In this document: in pieces, positions 14,773-22,924 of the stretch | Position numbering within the stretch: the first letter of the stretch is position 1 | How the letters are laid out: each line of letters starts with the position of its first letter | Assembly (NCBI GenBank): GCA_002340255.1 | Contig: DDLS01000167.1 | Coordinates: forward strand, 1-32,186 | Source of the DNA: Cyanobacteria bacterium UBA2566 | GTDB taxonomy: Bacteria; Cyanobacteriota; Cyanobacteriia; Cyanobacteriales; Desertifilaceae | Reading direction: 5' to 3' | DNA: 32,186 nt | Notes under the pieces: generated by a model | Seen by the model: only the letters and a program-made list of their open reading frames with translations | The model's database searches: none | Told to the model about the DNA's origin: nothing | Position numbers and translations under genes: made by a program

Positions 14773-17639
14773 TCTTGACTCGATTCAACGGGTAACAATA
14801 ACTGGAACATAATCCGATCATTTTCCAGAGAGTAAGTATTAAAATATCCTCCAACACTTTGAATCAGAGATTGGCAAATGAGCAAATGTAAACCGGGGGG
14901 TTGATCCAGCAAAGATGGAGTCAGGAGATCGGGCGATCGCCCTTGCTGGAGTTCAAGGATTAAACTCGGTTCTAATAATGTGGCACAAACAATCGAAACA
15001 TCAAATAATAAAAGAGGTTCAAGTTGATTCGATTGATTGGGGTTCTGGCGCAAGCGCTGGGCAATTTTCTCCTGAGCAGGGAGGAGTTCCGTTTTCGAGA
15101 GACCATTACACCAAATATCCACTTGTGCTTTCGGCTGGCCCATTTTACAGGCAATGCCTAAAATTTCGTGGAAAATCAACTCTAATTTCATCACATCACC
15201 CACCAAATTCATCGCTCCCGGTTGTCCTTGGACACGGATAAATTGTTCCCGCTTTTTCACCAATACATCCACCCGTTCGATCGCCCGTTTAATTAAACTG
15301 ACTAAAGGCAAGTGCATCTGATACCATTGCAATTCCCATTGTTCATCTTTGAGCATTTGCGCCAGATGACCCAATGTAGAATTCATCGATCGCAATCCTT
15401 GCTGATAACGGGTAACCGTTAGAGCATCCTTGGGAGTCCCCAAATTACTCAGTTTTTTCAGTTCCATTGTCAGCTTGCGATAGGCCATCTCACTCCGACG
15501 TTGCTTATACCAATTCAACTTTTGCGCCCGATCCTGCTGGACTTCAAAGTAACTTTGCAGCGTCGTCATGCGCTCAGACCAAGCCAGTTGTCGAACCATA
15601 ATTCCTAAAGCCGTAAGGTACGGATCGGCCCATAACCGTCCTGGAGCATCGGCTAAGACAATAATGCCCGTTGCCGTTGCCTGTTCATCCGCCCGAAAGG
15701 CGATCGCTACAATTTCCCCAATGCCCGATCCACTCAACCATTGGCGTGTCAGTGGAGAAAGGTGTTCGCTCGAGAGCTGATAAACCCCTGAGCTGGCTAA
15801 AACCCCTTCTATCAAGGGATCGTGGGCCAGATCAATCTTTCCTTTCGTCTGTATATTAAACTCAGGGCTAGTGACCTGGGCGTTGGTAATATAACCGACC
15901 TCTGGCTTCTCCAAAGACCAACGAATGTTCAACGCTAAAGGAACCTTAAATACCTGGACAATTTGCTTGAGGGTCTCCTCTTCTAGGATATCCGAATTGT
16001 CGATCGCCGATTGAATAGCTGTTTGTCCCCATTGAATCAAAGATTGTAGCTTTTCCTGTTGTTGTTGCTGGCTATGCAGTTGCCATTGGTGGAGAATCAA
16101 CCCTAACTGTTGCGCCACTACCCGTACCAATTCTAATTCCGTACCCTCCCAAGTTCGAGCCACATCATGGGCAACCATCAGCACCCCTTCCATCTCATGG
16201 CCGATCGCCGTATTACAGAGTAAAACACTCTTAATTCCCACCTGAGTAAACAGGGAGCGCCAACTGGTTAGTTCCCAATCTTCCTCCCAATTTTCAATCG
16301 GGATTGCCGCTCTCGACTGTTCAAGCTGCTGCCATTCTTCATCCGCAGGAACCGGTAGCAGGGAAGGAATAGGACGACGGTTAGCGGGTTGACTTTGACA
16401 AACCACCTCAAAATGATTCTTATCGCGATCGTAGAGTAAGACCAAAAACCGCTCTACTCCTAGGCGATCGCACACCAAATGGGCACAATGATCTAAGGTC
16501 TGTCGCCAATCATCCTCAGAATAGATCGATCGCACCAAATCAGCCGTCAACGCCTGGTCTTTTTTGGTGCGCTCCACTGCTTCCTCCATCTCCTCTAGGG
16601 GAGCCATCATGGCAATTAACTGAGCCACACCCCGCACATATTTGCGTTCTGCATCCTCCCAAATACGCGGTTCATTCCCCTCGATCGCCAAAAAACCCAG
16701 CAACTCATTTTGATAGATAATTGGAGCGGCTAACAGGGAACGAGCCTTAATTTGCTGCATGAGGCGACTGGTGGTATCGGCCTTCAGGGAACTCCGTGCT
16801 TCCCCCACAGACACCACCTGATCGGCCACCAGGGCCTTATAAAACCCAATCACCTCCTGCACCGTAATGCCAGAGGACGCTTGATTTCCCACCCCTTGAG
16901 CGGGGGTTTTCTGAAGATTGGTAGTTCTGCGCCAAAAATAGCGTCTCTCGCGCTCAAACCAATAAATATTCGTCCGATCCGGACCTAAAAACTCATGGGT
17001 TTTGGCCACCACTGCATCTAACCGCTGGCGAAAATCGGAGAGCGATCGCAACCGATCCAAAACATCTAATAACGGCTTATCCGGCCGTTTCTCCAAATTC
17101 CTGCGCCAATTGGCTTCCATCTCATTTAAACTGGCCGCCAATTCGCCAAAAATCATTGATAGACGAGCCTTTTCATCCGAGCGGGGCGAAATTCCCCACA
17201 ATTTCGATCCCAAAATCACCACCCCAAAACATAGGGCCCGATAGCGCAGGGGAAACACAATTGTGCCTTGAATATTCAATTTTACCGCTAACTTCCGCCA
17301 TTCCCCAGCTCGTCGCTCTTCCCGCAAGTCGGGAACCCCTGCCGGTTTTTGCTGAATCACCACTTGCTCGAACAAATCTCCAGGACTCAAGGCAAACGTC
17401 TGTTTGAGGATGGAGCGATCGCCTCCCGAAGGTAGAATCCCTCCTTTGCCAAATAAGCGATGTTCTCGCCGGTCATACAAACCGATCCAGATTAAATCAT
17501 ATTCAAATTCCGTTTCAATATATTCAATAGTTGTATCAACCAACACATCCAGGCTTTCCTCTTCCCGTAAGGTTTGAAGAGTCCGACCCAGGGTAACCAG
17601 TTGTTTTTCGCTTTGTTTCGGTATTGACTGCTGAGGCAT
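14769..17639 (-). CDS. Multi-GAF protein with degenerate histidine-kinase C-terminus
   Basis: A 956-residue cytoplasmic sensor-like protein without membrane segments. Four GAF-like domains are readable at about 25-175 (YDLIWIGLYDRREHRLFGKG), 195-355 (RTNIYWFERERRYFWRR), 375-525 (ERFLVLLYDRDKNHFEVV) and 545-700. The C-terminal 230 residues follow the order of a histidine kinase. The DHp-like helix (YRKLTMELKKLSNL) has no phospho-acceptor His, the N-box equivalent (VMKLELIFHEILGIACKM) lacks the Asn, and only a G2-like element remains (GLHLLICQSLIQSVGGYF). It is therefore probably a pseudokinase that signals by ligand or partner binding. No CH motif of bilin-binding cyanobacteriochrome GAF domains is seen. 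It is convergent with the lasso operon and divergent from pyrD. Confidence 0.78.
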   Translation of the reverse strand: MPQQSIPKQSEKQLVTLGRTLQTLREEESLDVLVDTTIEYIETEFEYDLIWIGLYDRREHRLFGKGGILPSGGDRSILKQTFALSPGDLFEQVVIQQKPAGVPDLREERRAGEWRKLAVKLNIQGTIVFPLRYRALCFGVVILGSKLWGISPRSDEKARLSMIFGELAASLNEMEANWRRNLEKRPDKPLLDVLDRLRSLSDFRQRLDAVVAKTHEFLGPDRTNIYWFERERRYFWRRTTNLQKTPAQGVGNQASSGITVQEVIGFYKALVADQVVSVGEARSSLKADTTSRLMQQIKARSLLAAPIIYQNELLGFLAIEGNEPRIWEDAERKYVRGVAQLIAMMAPLEEMEEAVERTKKDQALTADLVRSIYSEDDWRQTLDHCAHLVCDRLGVERFLVLLYDRDKNHFEVVCQSQPANRRPIPSLLPVPADEEWQQLEQSRAAIPIENWEEDWELTSWRSLFTQVGIKSVLLCNTAIGHEMEGVLMVAHDVARTWEGTELELVRVVAQQLGLILHQWQLHSQQQQQEKLQSLIQWGQTAIQSAIDNSDILEEETLKQIVQVFKVPLALNIRWSLEKPEVGYITNAQVTSPEFNIQTKGKIDLAHDPLIEGVLASSGVYQLSSEHLSPLTRQWLSGSGIGEIVAIAFRADEQATATGIIVLADAPGRLWADPYLTALGIMVRQLAWSERMTTLQSYFEVQQDRAQKLNWYKQRRSEMAYRKLTMELKKLSNLGTPKDALTVTRYQQGLRSMNSTLGHLAQMLKDEQWELQWYQMHLPLVSLIKRAIERVDVLVKKREQFIRVQGQPGAMNLVGDVMKLELIFHEILGIACKMGQPKAQVDIWCNGLSKTELLPAQEKIAQRLRQNPNQSNQLEPLLLFDVSIVCATLLEPSLILELQQGRSPDLLTPSLLDQPPGLHLLICQSLIQSVGGYFNTYSLENDRIMFQLLLPVESSQD

Positions 17640-17717
17640 AGACCGAGGCTTCTAGGGATAGTAAATAAGGGGGAATGACGAATCAATAATAGACAAGCTT
17701 AGTGTCGATCGGGAATA

Positions 17718-18899
17718 ATGGGTAACTTGAATCTGGACAAACACCGATTAAATATCCATTATTCACCCGTTCAATTGGAACCGTTCCCCATGCTTGAACA
17801 ATTTATCTTTGCAGGACTTAAAGTCGATCCAGAAGATCTCCATCACTCGGTTATGGGCGCTTTAAGCTGGTTAAGTCACCAACGGATCGTCAGCTATGCC
17901 ACCTTTATCGATCGGACGTTAGGGTTAACGGACGATCGCCTCGGGCAAACTCTCTGGGGATTAACCTTCCCCAATCCGGTGGGATTAGCTGCCGGATATG
18001 ATAAAGATGGCCTGGCGGTGGGCATGTGGGATCGTTTAGGCTTTGGATCGGTGGAACTCGGTACAGTCACCTTCCATCCGCAACCGGGTAATCCCCGTCC
18101 CCGTTTGTTTCGCTTAACTCAAGATCGAGCGGTTTTAAACCGTATGGGATTTAATAACGAGGGCGCTGCAGCTATGGCAGAACGGTTGAAAGATGGCCAG
18201 CATTGCCCTACCCCCCATCGAATTCCGATTGGAATTAATTTGGGTAAGTCAAAGATAACACCCCTAGAAAATGCGGCAGCCGATTATGGCCAGAGCTTCC
18301 GTATACTCAGGGATTGGGGAGATTATTTTGTGGTCAATGTCTCTTCACCCAATACCCCTGGCTTGCGATCGCTCCAAGATGCCAGCCAACTGAGTCTTAT
18401 TTTAGAGGCTATTCAACAGGAAAACCAAGGGCACAAACCCCTCTTGGTGAAAATTGCTCCGGATCTCGAGGATCGGGAGATCGCTGATGTGGTGAATTTG
18501 GCCCAGAGTTACCAGTTATCCGGGATTATTGCCACCAATACCACAATTAACAAACATTCCCTGAAAACCAAACTCAATCCCAAAACTGGCGCTCTGATGG
18601 AGGAAGAGCAAGGGGGCATTAGTGGGGTTCCCTTGGGCGATCGATCTACAGAGGTGATCCGCTTGATTTGGCAACAAACCCAAGGGCAATTACCGATTAT
18701 TGGCGTGGGAGGAATTTTCACCCCAGAGGATGCTTGGCAGAAAATCACCGCTGGCGCGAGTTTAATTCAAGTCTATACAGGTTGGGTTTATCAAGGCCCC
18801 TGGATGGTGAAGCGGATTTTACAGGGGTTGTTGGACAAATTGGAGGAGGAAGGGTTGGATACCTTGGCGGATGCCGTAGGGAGAGGTAATGAACAATGA
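17718..18899 (+). CDS. pyrD: Dihydroorotate dehydrogenase, quinone-dependent (class 2)
   Basis: A 393-residue FMN enzyme of pyrimidine synthesis that oxidises dihydroorotate to orotate with quinone as acceptor at the membrane. Class 2 features are an N-terminal helical extension (FIFAGLKVDPEDLHHSVMGAL), the FMN site (GLTFPNPVGLAAGYDKDG), FNNEGA, IGINLGKSK and the catalytic-base loop VNVSSPNTPGLRSLQ with Ser as base. KIAPDL, IIATNTT, GGISGVPLG and GVGGIFTPEDAW follow. Length is slightly above average because ATG 17718 includes about 24 residues before MLEQFIFAG; ATG 17790 is a possible shorter start. The spacing to the divergent GAF gene is only 78 bases. Confidence 0.93.
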   Translation: MGNLNLDKHRLNIHYSPVQLEPFPMLEQFIFAGLKVDPEDLHHSVMGALSWLSHQRIVSYATFIDRTLGLTDDRLGQTLWGLTFPNPVGLAAGYDKDGLAVGMWDRLGFGSVELGTVTFHPQPGNPRPRLFRLTQDRAVLNRMGFNNEGAAAMAERLKDGQHCPTPHRIPIGINLGKSKITPLENAAADYGQSFRILRDWGDYFVVNVSSPNTPGLRSLQDASQLSLILEAIQQENQGHKPLLVKIAPDLEDREIADVVNLAQSYQLSGIIATNTTINKHSLKTKLNPKTGALMEEEQGGISGVPLGDRSTEVIRLIWQQTQGQLPIIGVGGIFTPEDAWQKITAGASLIQVYTGWVYQGPWMVKRILQGLLDKLEEEGLDTLADAVGRGNEQ

Positions 18900-18907
18900 A
18901 CAGAGGT

Positions 18908-18922
18908 AGAAACCCGGTTTCT
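18908..18922. repeat. Single REP palindrome AGAAACCCGGTTTCT
   Basis: A perfect palindrome around the CCCGG centre, nine bases after the pyrD stop. It is one unit of the same family as the doublets at 18969-19016 and 19671-19718 that flank the RAYT gene. Confidence 0.8.
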
Positions 18923-18968
18923 TGGCCACCTCCACGGAGACTAGAAGCTGGGTTTTCTTGCACCTCTT

Positions 18969-19016
18969 GCGTAGACCAGAAACCGGGTTTCTCGAAGAAA
19001 CCGGGTTTCTTAGACC
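18969..19016 (+). repeat. REP doublet, left of RAYT
   Basis: GCGTAGACC followed by two AGAAACCGGGTTTCT palindromes separated by CGA, ending CTTAGACC. It matches the doublet at 19671-19718 at 45 of 48 positions in the same orientation, which gives direct repeats around the transposase gene. Confidence 0.9.
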
Positions 19017-19033
19017 CCCCGCGAGTTTCTTGG

Positions 19034-19612
19034 CTACTCATCGAAGAGCAAATTTTGAATCACCTCATCCTGTCCTCCCTCCTCGACAAACTCGCGATAG
19101 GCATCTACCGACTCAAACAGCGATGTCACCCTCTCACATTGGGGTAAAGTGCCACCGCGCACTTGCAGATATTCTGGATAACTGGAAAACGGCCAATCTT
19201 CAGCCGACTCGACCAAATTCGCCTGCACTGGGTTCAGGTGAATATAGCGGGTTAAATGGGCTAAATATCGATCGCTATCCACCAAAATGGCCTGAAAGCG
19301 TCCCTGAAATAATGAACCCACTCGCTCATAACGCCGATTCATAGCTTTCGTATAGGACAGGGTAAACCGTTGCATGTGCTGGGAAAAGTCTGCCTGATTT
19401 AAGTAGACTAAAAAATGGTAATGATTGGGCATCAAGCAATAGGCTAAAATGTCGAGGGCTTGGGGTTGAATGAAGTAGTGGCGAAACTGACGTAAAAAGT
19501 GGAGATAGTTGTCCGTTTCAAAGAATATTGGCTGTCGATTATTTCCCCGATTATAGATGTGATAATAACATCCTTGCTGAAATTGCACCTGACGATAGGG
19601 CATCGCTCTCAC
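19034..19612 (-). CDS. REP-associated tyrosine transposase (RAYT, Y1/HUH family)
   Basis: A 192-residue single-domain Y1 transposase. The HUH metal site is MPNHYHFLV (H64, H66) and the catalytic tyrosine is Y123 in RYIHLNPVQANLV. The opening YRQVQFQQGCYYHIYNRGNN and LFQGRF are typical of RAYTs. These enzymes nick and join single-stranded DNA at REP hairpins and are usually domesticated single-copy genes. ATG 19612 and ATG 19603 (MPYRQVQF) are both possible starts; the second matches the family better. The gene is intact and lies between near-identical REP doublets, so it may still act on them. Confidence 0.92.
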   Translation of the reverse strand: MRAMPYRQVQFQQGCYYHIYNRGNNRQPIFFETDNYLHFLRQFRHYFIQPQALDILAYCLMPNHYHFLVYLNQADFSQHMQRFTLSYTKAMNRRYERVGSLFQGRFQAILVDSDRYLAHLTRYIHLNPVQANLVESAEDWPFSSYPEYLQVRGGTLPQCERVTSLFESVDAYREFVEEGGQDEVIQNLLFDE

Positions 19613-19670
19613 CCCAGAAATCGGGTTTTTAACTTTCCTATTTTATCTTAAGTTGTGGGAGAAGACCCCT

Positions 19671-19718
19671 GCGTAGACCAGAAACCCGGTTTCTTCAAGA
19701 AACCGGGTTTCTTAGACC
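19671..19718 (+). repeat. REP doublet, right of RAYT
   Basis: GCGTAGACC, then AGAAACCCGGTTTCTT and AAGAAACCGGGTTTCTT, then AGACC. It differs from the left doublet at only three positions. The two palindromic halves can fold into hairpins of the kind recognised by RAYT enzymes. Confidence 0.9.
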
Positions 19719-19746
19719 TATCATTCGATCGTAACGAGTCATGAAG

Positions 19747-21390
19747 TTATAACGATGGGGAGGGAATGATTTGCGCTCGTTCGACTAATTCGGGAAAGAG
19801 GGCGCTAAATTCTTGTTCGGCTTGCTTTTGAGCGAGTAAGGTCATGAGAGTGGTATAGGAAAAGAAACAGATTCCGGCTAAGTTACGATCGCGCACTTCT
19901 TGAGCTTCCTGTTTAATTTTCACCAGAGATGTATTCTGAGTTGATAGACCGAGACTGACGGGAATTTTATGTTTCGCTAGGGCGATCGCCGGATGGTCTA
20001 AGGAAGGTTTAGAGCCTGAGTAAACAATGAGTTCTTCAATAACCCGATCGGTTGCCCAAAGTTGGGGATCTTGGAGCGTATCGGTACGCTGAAGATCGGC
20101 GACAAAGCTAAGAATACAGTAGGGTTTTTGCGCTTTGATGCGGACAGAAATCTGTTTGAGAAAGTCTGTGAGGCGATCGCGTCTCCATTTCACCCAGGTT
20201 GGATCTTGGGGGTTAGAAGGGGGCTGTTTTCCGGAATGGTCTTGCTGATAAAGTTGCTTGGTAACCGCATCATAGCCTAATTCAACGGGCGGACAGAAGG
20301 AGGAGTCGAGTTGAATGCCTTCAATTTCATACTGACTGACCATTTCTCCCACTAAATTGAGGATAAAGGCTTGTACTTCGGGATGGAAGGGGTTAAGCCA
20401 AACATAACTGGATTCTCCTGTGCCAAATTGGACTCCATCTTGACGGGTAGCGATCCAATGGCGACGGTTTTCGAGTAAGGGAGAGTTCGCGGGAAGTTTC
20501 AGCCCTCCTTGCCACCAGCTAATGATGCTAATCCGGTTACGCCCAGAGGCTTTGAGTAATTCTGTTAGGGGATTGTCAGAGGGTTGAGTAACTCCTGTAA
20601 GCTGTTGCAGCAGGGGGCTGGGGTAGAGGGTTTGACCCTGATTCCATAGACTGGGATAGAGAGTGTTGAAATTAAATTGGGATAAATAATCGATCGCCGT
20701 TTCCGTATTGTTGGGAAAGAAGTGCGAGTGGGGACTCAGTTGGGTTAACCAGAGTCCCCGCAGTTCTCCGGTAAGCTGAACTGGGGGAGCAATGTTGACT
20801 TTAGCAATATATTGATCGGGAACTGGAGAGACACTATTACCCGTTTGTAGGGCTTGGGCAATCATAGCGGCAATTTCGGCGCGGGTGGCGATCGCATCGG
20901 GACGCAGTTGGTTCGCGTCCGGATAGTTGACGACTAATTCATGTTCCGCAGCGGCGGCGATCGCCAATCTAGCATATTCGGGAATGCGATCGGCATCCTC
21001 AAAAGTTTCGTTTAAAGTCATCTCCACCAAGTTTTGCGGTTCATAGTTTAAGCCATTACTTAAAGCCAATAAAGCTTGCAGGCGGGAGAGCCGATCCGTG
21101 GGCTGAAAGCGTTGATTGGGAAAACCGCGCAGAAATCCCGATGCATAGGCACGGCGAATCACCCCATACGCCCAATAGGAAGGAGGTACATCCCTAAATT
21201 GAACTCCAGTTTGGCCCGTTTTCGGATGATGGGGAAAGGCGCGGGAGAGTACAGCCGCAAATTCTGCCCGGTTCATTGGTGCATCGGGCTTAAATTGACC
21301 GTTGAGATAGCCGCTAAAAATCTTTTGATCCGCCAGTTGTTCAATGACCGCTTGAGCCCAATGGTTTGTAATATCAGTGAATTTAGCCAT
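19747..21390 (-). CDS. SLH-domain protein with glycosyl hydrolase-like (GHL10/DUF187) domain
   Basis: A 547-residue protein. Three S-layer homology repeats occupy about 1-190: FTDITNHWAQAVIEQLADQK, FRDVPPSYWAYGVIRRAYAS and FEDADRIPEYARLAIAAAAE, each followed by an RAE/RLQ motif. A glycosidase-like TIM-barrel domain starts at about 208 (ELRGLWLTQLSPHSHFFPNN) and includes FNTLYPSLWNQGQTLYPS, ISWWQGGLKLP and EGIQLDSSF. SLH repeats normally anchor proteins to cell-wall polymers, but this sequence begins MAKFTDITNHW and no signal peptide is visible from the ATG at 21390; no better upstream start exists. The catalytic substrate is unknown. The long upstream gap carries the tandem small-RNA-like units on the opposite strand. 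Confidence 0.85.
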   Translation of the reverse strand: MAKFTDITNHWAQAVIEQLADQKIFSGYLNGQFKPDAPMNRAEFAAVLSRAFPHHPKTGQTGVQFRDVPPSYWAYGVIRRAYASGFLRGFPNQRFQPTDRLSRLQALLALSNGLNYEPQNLVEMTLNETFEDADRIPEYARLAIAAAAEHELVVNYPDANQLRPDAIATRAEIAAMIAQALQTGNSVSPVPDQYIAKVNIAPPVQLTGELRGLWLTQLSPHSHFFPNNTETAIDYLSQFNFNTLYPSLWNQGQTLYPSPLLQQLTGVTQPSDNPLTELLKASGRNRISIISWWQGGLKLPANSPLLENRRHWIATRQDGVQFGTGESSYVWLNPFHPEVQAFILNLVGEMVSQYEIEGIQLDSSFCPPVELGYDAVTKQLYQQDHSGKQPPSNPQDPTWVKWRRDRLTDFLKQISVRIKAQKPYCILSFVADLQRTDTLQDPQLWATDRVIEELIVYSGSKPSLDHPAIALAKHKIPVSLGLSTQNTSLVKIKQEAQEVRDRNLAGICFFSYTTLMTLLAQKQAEQEFSALFPELVERAQIIPSPSL

Positions 21391-21483
21391 AAACGGTTGC
21401 CCTCAGATTGAGGTTGATGTAACAGTAAATCATTATATTTGTAATCAGATACTTTTCCTTGCGTAAAGTTTAGTTGCAATGGC

Positions 21484-21512
21484 TTGATCTGACCCCAACA
21501 AATGTTTATAGT
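21484..21512 (+). promoter_or_regulatory. sigma70-type promoter of tandem unit 1
   Basis: TTGATC (21484-21489), a 17-bp spacer and TATAGT (21507-21512). The spacer sequence differs from unit 2 at several positions, while both boxes and the spacing are kept apart from one base in the -35 box. Confidence 0.65.
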
Positions 21513-21518
21513 AAAAGC

Positions 21519-21584
21519 ATGAAGCAAGTAAAGCTTCGCTGGCAGATTAACAGCCATTTTGTACACAACCCAATTAAAAGTTAA
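21519..21584 (+). CDS. Possible leaderless 21-aa microprotein (unit 1)
   Basis: ATG 21519 begins seven bases after the -10 box, so the predicted transcript start coincides with the start codon and the mRNA would be leaderless. The peptide is MKQVKLRWQINSHFVHNPIK plus a final Ser, basic with two His. Unit 2 encodes the same peptide except Lys20 to Glu. The same bases also form part of conserved RNA pairing, so coding is uncertain. Confidence 0.25.
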   Translation: MKQVKLRWQINSHFVHNPIKS

Positions 21585-21795
21585 GAGGTAAATCGCTGAT
21601 TAACTGTTGTCTGTCTCAACATAGCACGGCAGCACCCCTACTGAAACTTGAAACTTCCTAAACTGAAATAGCAGGGAGAAAAATCAACCGGTATTCACGC
21701 CCATTTTAGTGAAGAGAGTTGAACTCCAGATAGGCTCAAATAATGAAGGGAAGTTAATCAGGAAGTAAGTCATCCGGGTGCTGTTGTCGTTTTAA
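21519..21795 (+). ncRNA. Candidate structured small RNA, copy 1
   Basis: Predicted transcript of about 277 bases from the unit 1 promoter. Readable pairings are a 5' hairpin GAAGC/GCTTC (21522 on), CAGA-tt-AACAG (21543-21553) with CTGTT-g-TCTG (21604-21613), and a 12-bp helix ACGGCAGCACCC (21626-21637) with GGGTGCTGTTGT (21776-21787, two G-U pairs). Internal hairpins are CTTCCT/AGGGAG and TTCAC/GTGAA. The long helix is followed by CGTTTT, which could terminate transcription. No match to tmRNA, 6S, RNase P or SRP RNA motifs was recognised. Confidence 0.5.
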
Positions 21796-21845
21796 AGGAA
21801 ATATTTTGAACAGGAATTTATTGAGTAAAGTTTAGTTACAATCGC

Positions 21846-21874
21846 TTGATTTGAGTCGAAGAAATGTTTATAGT
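21846..21874 (+). promoter_or_regulatory. sigma70-type promoter of tandem unit 2
   Basis: TTGATT (21846-21851), a 17-bp spacer and TATAGT (21869-21874), at the same place as in unit 1. Confidence 0.65.
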
Positions 21875-21880
21875 AAGAAC

Positions 21881-21946
21881 ATGAAGCAAGTAAAGCTTCG
21901 CTGGCAGATTAACAGCCATTTTGTACACAACCCAATTGAAAGTTAA
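21881..21946 (+). CDS. Possible leaderless 21-aa microprotein (unit 2)
   Basis: It has the same layout as in unit 1, with ATG seven bases after the -10 box. The only amino-acid difference is Glu in place of Lys at residue 20. One substitution over 66 bases, and that one non-synonymous, does not by itself show coding selection. Confidence 0.25.
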   Translation: MKQVKLRWQINSHFVHNPIES

Positions 21947-22157
21947 GAGGTAAATCGCTGATTAACTGTTATCTGTCTCAAGAGAGTACGGCAGCACCCC
22001 TACTGAAACTTGAAACTTCCTAAACTGAAGTAGCAGGGAGGAAAATCAACCAGTATTCACGCCCATTTTAGTGAAGAAAGTTGGACTCCAAATAGGCTCA
22101 AACAATACTAGGGAAGTCACTCAGGAAGTAAGTCATCTGGGTGCTGTTGTCGTTTTA
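21881..22157 (+). ncRNA. Candidate structured small RNA, copy 2
   Basis: The pairings of copy 1 are preserved: CAGA/TCTG with AACAG/CTGTT (only the unpaired internal base differs), and ACGGCAGCACCC (21988-21999) with GGGTGCTGTTGT (22139-22150) before CGTTTT. Base changes between copies fall mainly outside the paired arms. Confidence 0.5.
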
Positions 22158-22190
22158 AATCAATCATTCAGAATAGATAACGTCTGCACC

Positions 22191-22898
22191 CTACTCCCTA
22201 CTCCCTTTTTTGGGCTTATTGCGCCTAGAAAACCGCTGTAATTGCTGAGATCCTTCTTGGAAATGGATCAGGGTCGTCACGATCGCGATCGCCCCATAAA
22301 CCGCGCGCAACAACCATCCTTGAACAGCAAAGACCCAATCAAGCCATTGGGCGCGATCGCCTAGGAAACCAGCTAAAATCGACTTTAAGCGGCTATCCTC
22401 GGCTTCTAATTGGTTAAGGCGATCGATTTGGGTGGGTAGAATGGGAAACTTAGCCGTATAGAGATAAAAGCCTAACATCCCCGTTTTTCCAGTTTTCTCT
22501 TCCAGAAACCCATCCGTTTTTTGCACAATTTCTCCAGAGGACAACTGGGTATTTTCGGCAATATCATTGAGCCAGTTATTATAGCGAACGACTGTGGGAA
22601 TGCTGAGAATAAAGGGAATGGTGGGAACGAGCAAGACTAGACTCACTTGTTTGCGAATACGAGGAGGCAAAAAAATGGTGGAGAGTCCAAACCCCAAGCC
22701 TAAAATGGCAAAGGAAATCAAGTTAGACAGTTCGCTCAAGTCTAACATGCGAAAAATATCGCCAATGATCGGTAGGGAATAGATATGCTGATCGGCCAGA
22801 AAAATAAATAGTAATTTACTTAAGACAACTAAACCGATCGCTAAAGGAACGATCAGGATATAAAGGACAATTCGGAAAAGAAGTTTTAACCGATCCAT
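22191..22898 (-). CDS. Hypothetical multi-helix membrane protein
   Basis: About 235 residues from ATG 22898 (MDRLKLLFRIVLYILIVPLA). Hydrophobic segments are at about 8-32 (VLYILIVPLAIGLVVLSKLLFIF), 57-75 (LISFAILGLGFGLSTIFL), 84-103 (VSLVLLVPTIPFILSIPTVV) and 200-222 (AVQGWLLRAVYGAIAIVTTL), with a soluble loop between the third and fourth. The C-terminus is very basic (RRNKPKKGSRE). I do not recognise the family. The frame extends to ATG 22955, which would overlap tlyA by 31 bases; neither start has a good ribosome binding site. It lies downstream of tlyA in the same direction and may be co-transcribed. Confidence 0.6.
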   Translation of the reverse strand: MDRLKLLFRIVLYILIVPLAIGLVVLSKLLFIFLADQHIYSLPIIGDIFRMLDLSELSNLISFAILGLGFGLSTIFLPPRIRKQVSLVLLVPTIPFILSIPTVVRYNNWLNDIAENTQLSSGEIVQKTDGFLEEKTGKTGMLGFYLYTAKFPILPTQIDRLNQLEAEDSRLKSILAGFLGDRAQWLDWVFAVQGWLLRAVYGAIAIVTTLIHFQEGSQQLQRFSRRNKPKKGSRE

Positions 22899-22924
22899 GG
22901 GAGTGGGGGTAAGGAGTTCAAGAT

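Larger units (their letters stand above)
21464..21796 (+). repeat. Tandem unit 1 of an unannotated ~333-bp element
   Basis: From TAAAGTTTAGTT to GTCGTTTTAAA. It aligns over its full length with 21826-22159 at roughly 92% identity (about 27 differences and one 1-base gap by eye), offset 362 bases. No known element was recognised. Each unit contains a promoter, a short ORF and conserved pairing segments, annotated separately. Confidence 0.93.
21826..22159 (+). repeat. Tandem unit 2 of the ~334-bp element
   Basis: Second copy, starting 29 bases after unit 1 ends. The best-conserved stretch is ATGAAGCAAG through the short ORF and on to GATTAACTGTT; most differences lie in the promoter spacer and the 3' third. 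Confidence 0.93.

Noticed and set aside
18896..19344. Plus-strand frames over the RAYT gene and REPs
   Set aside because: They are shadows of the transposase on the opposite strand and of the REP palindromes.
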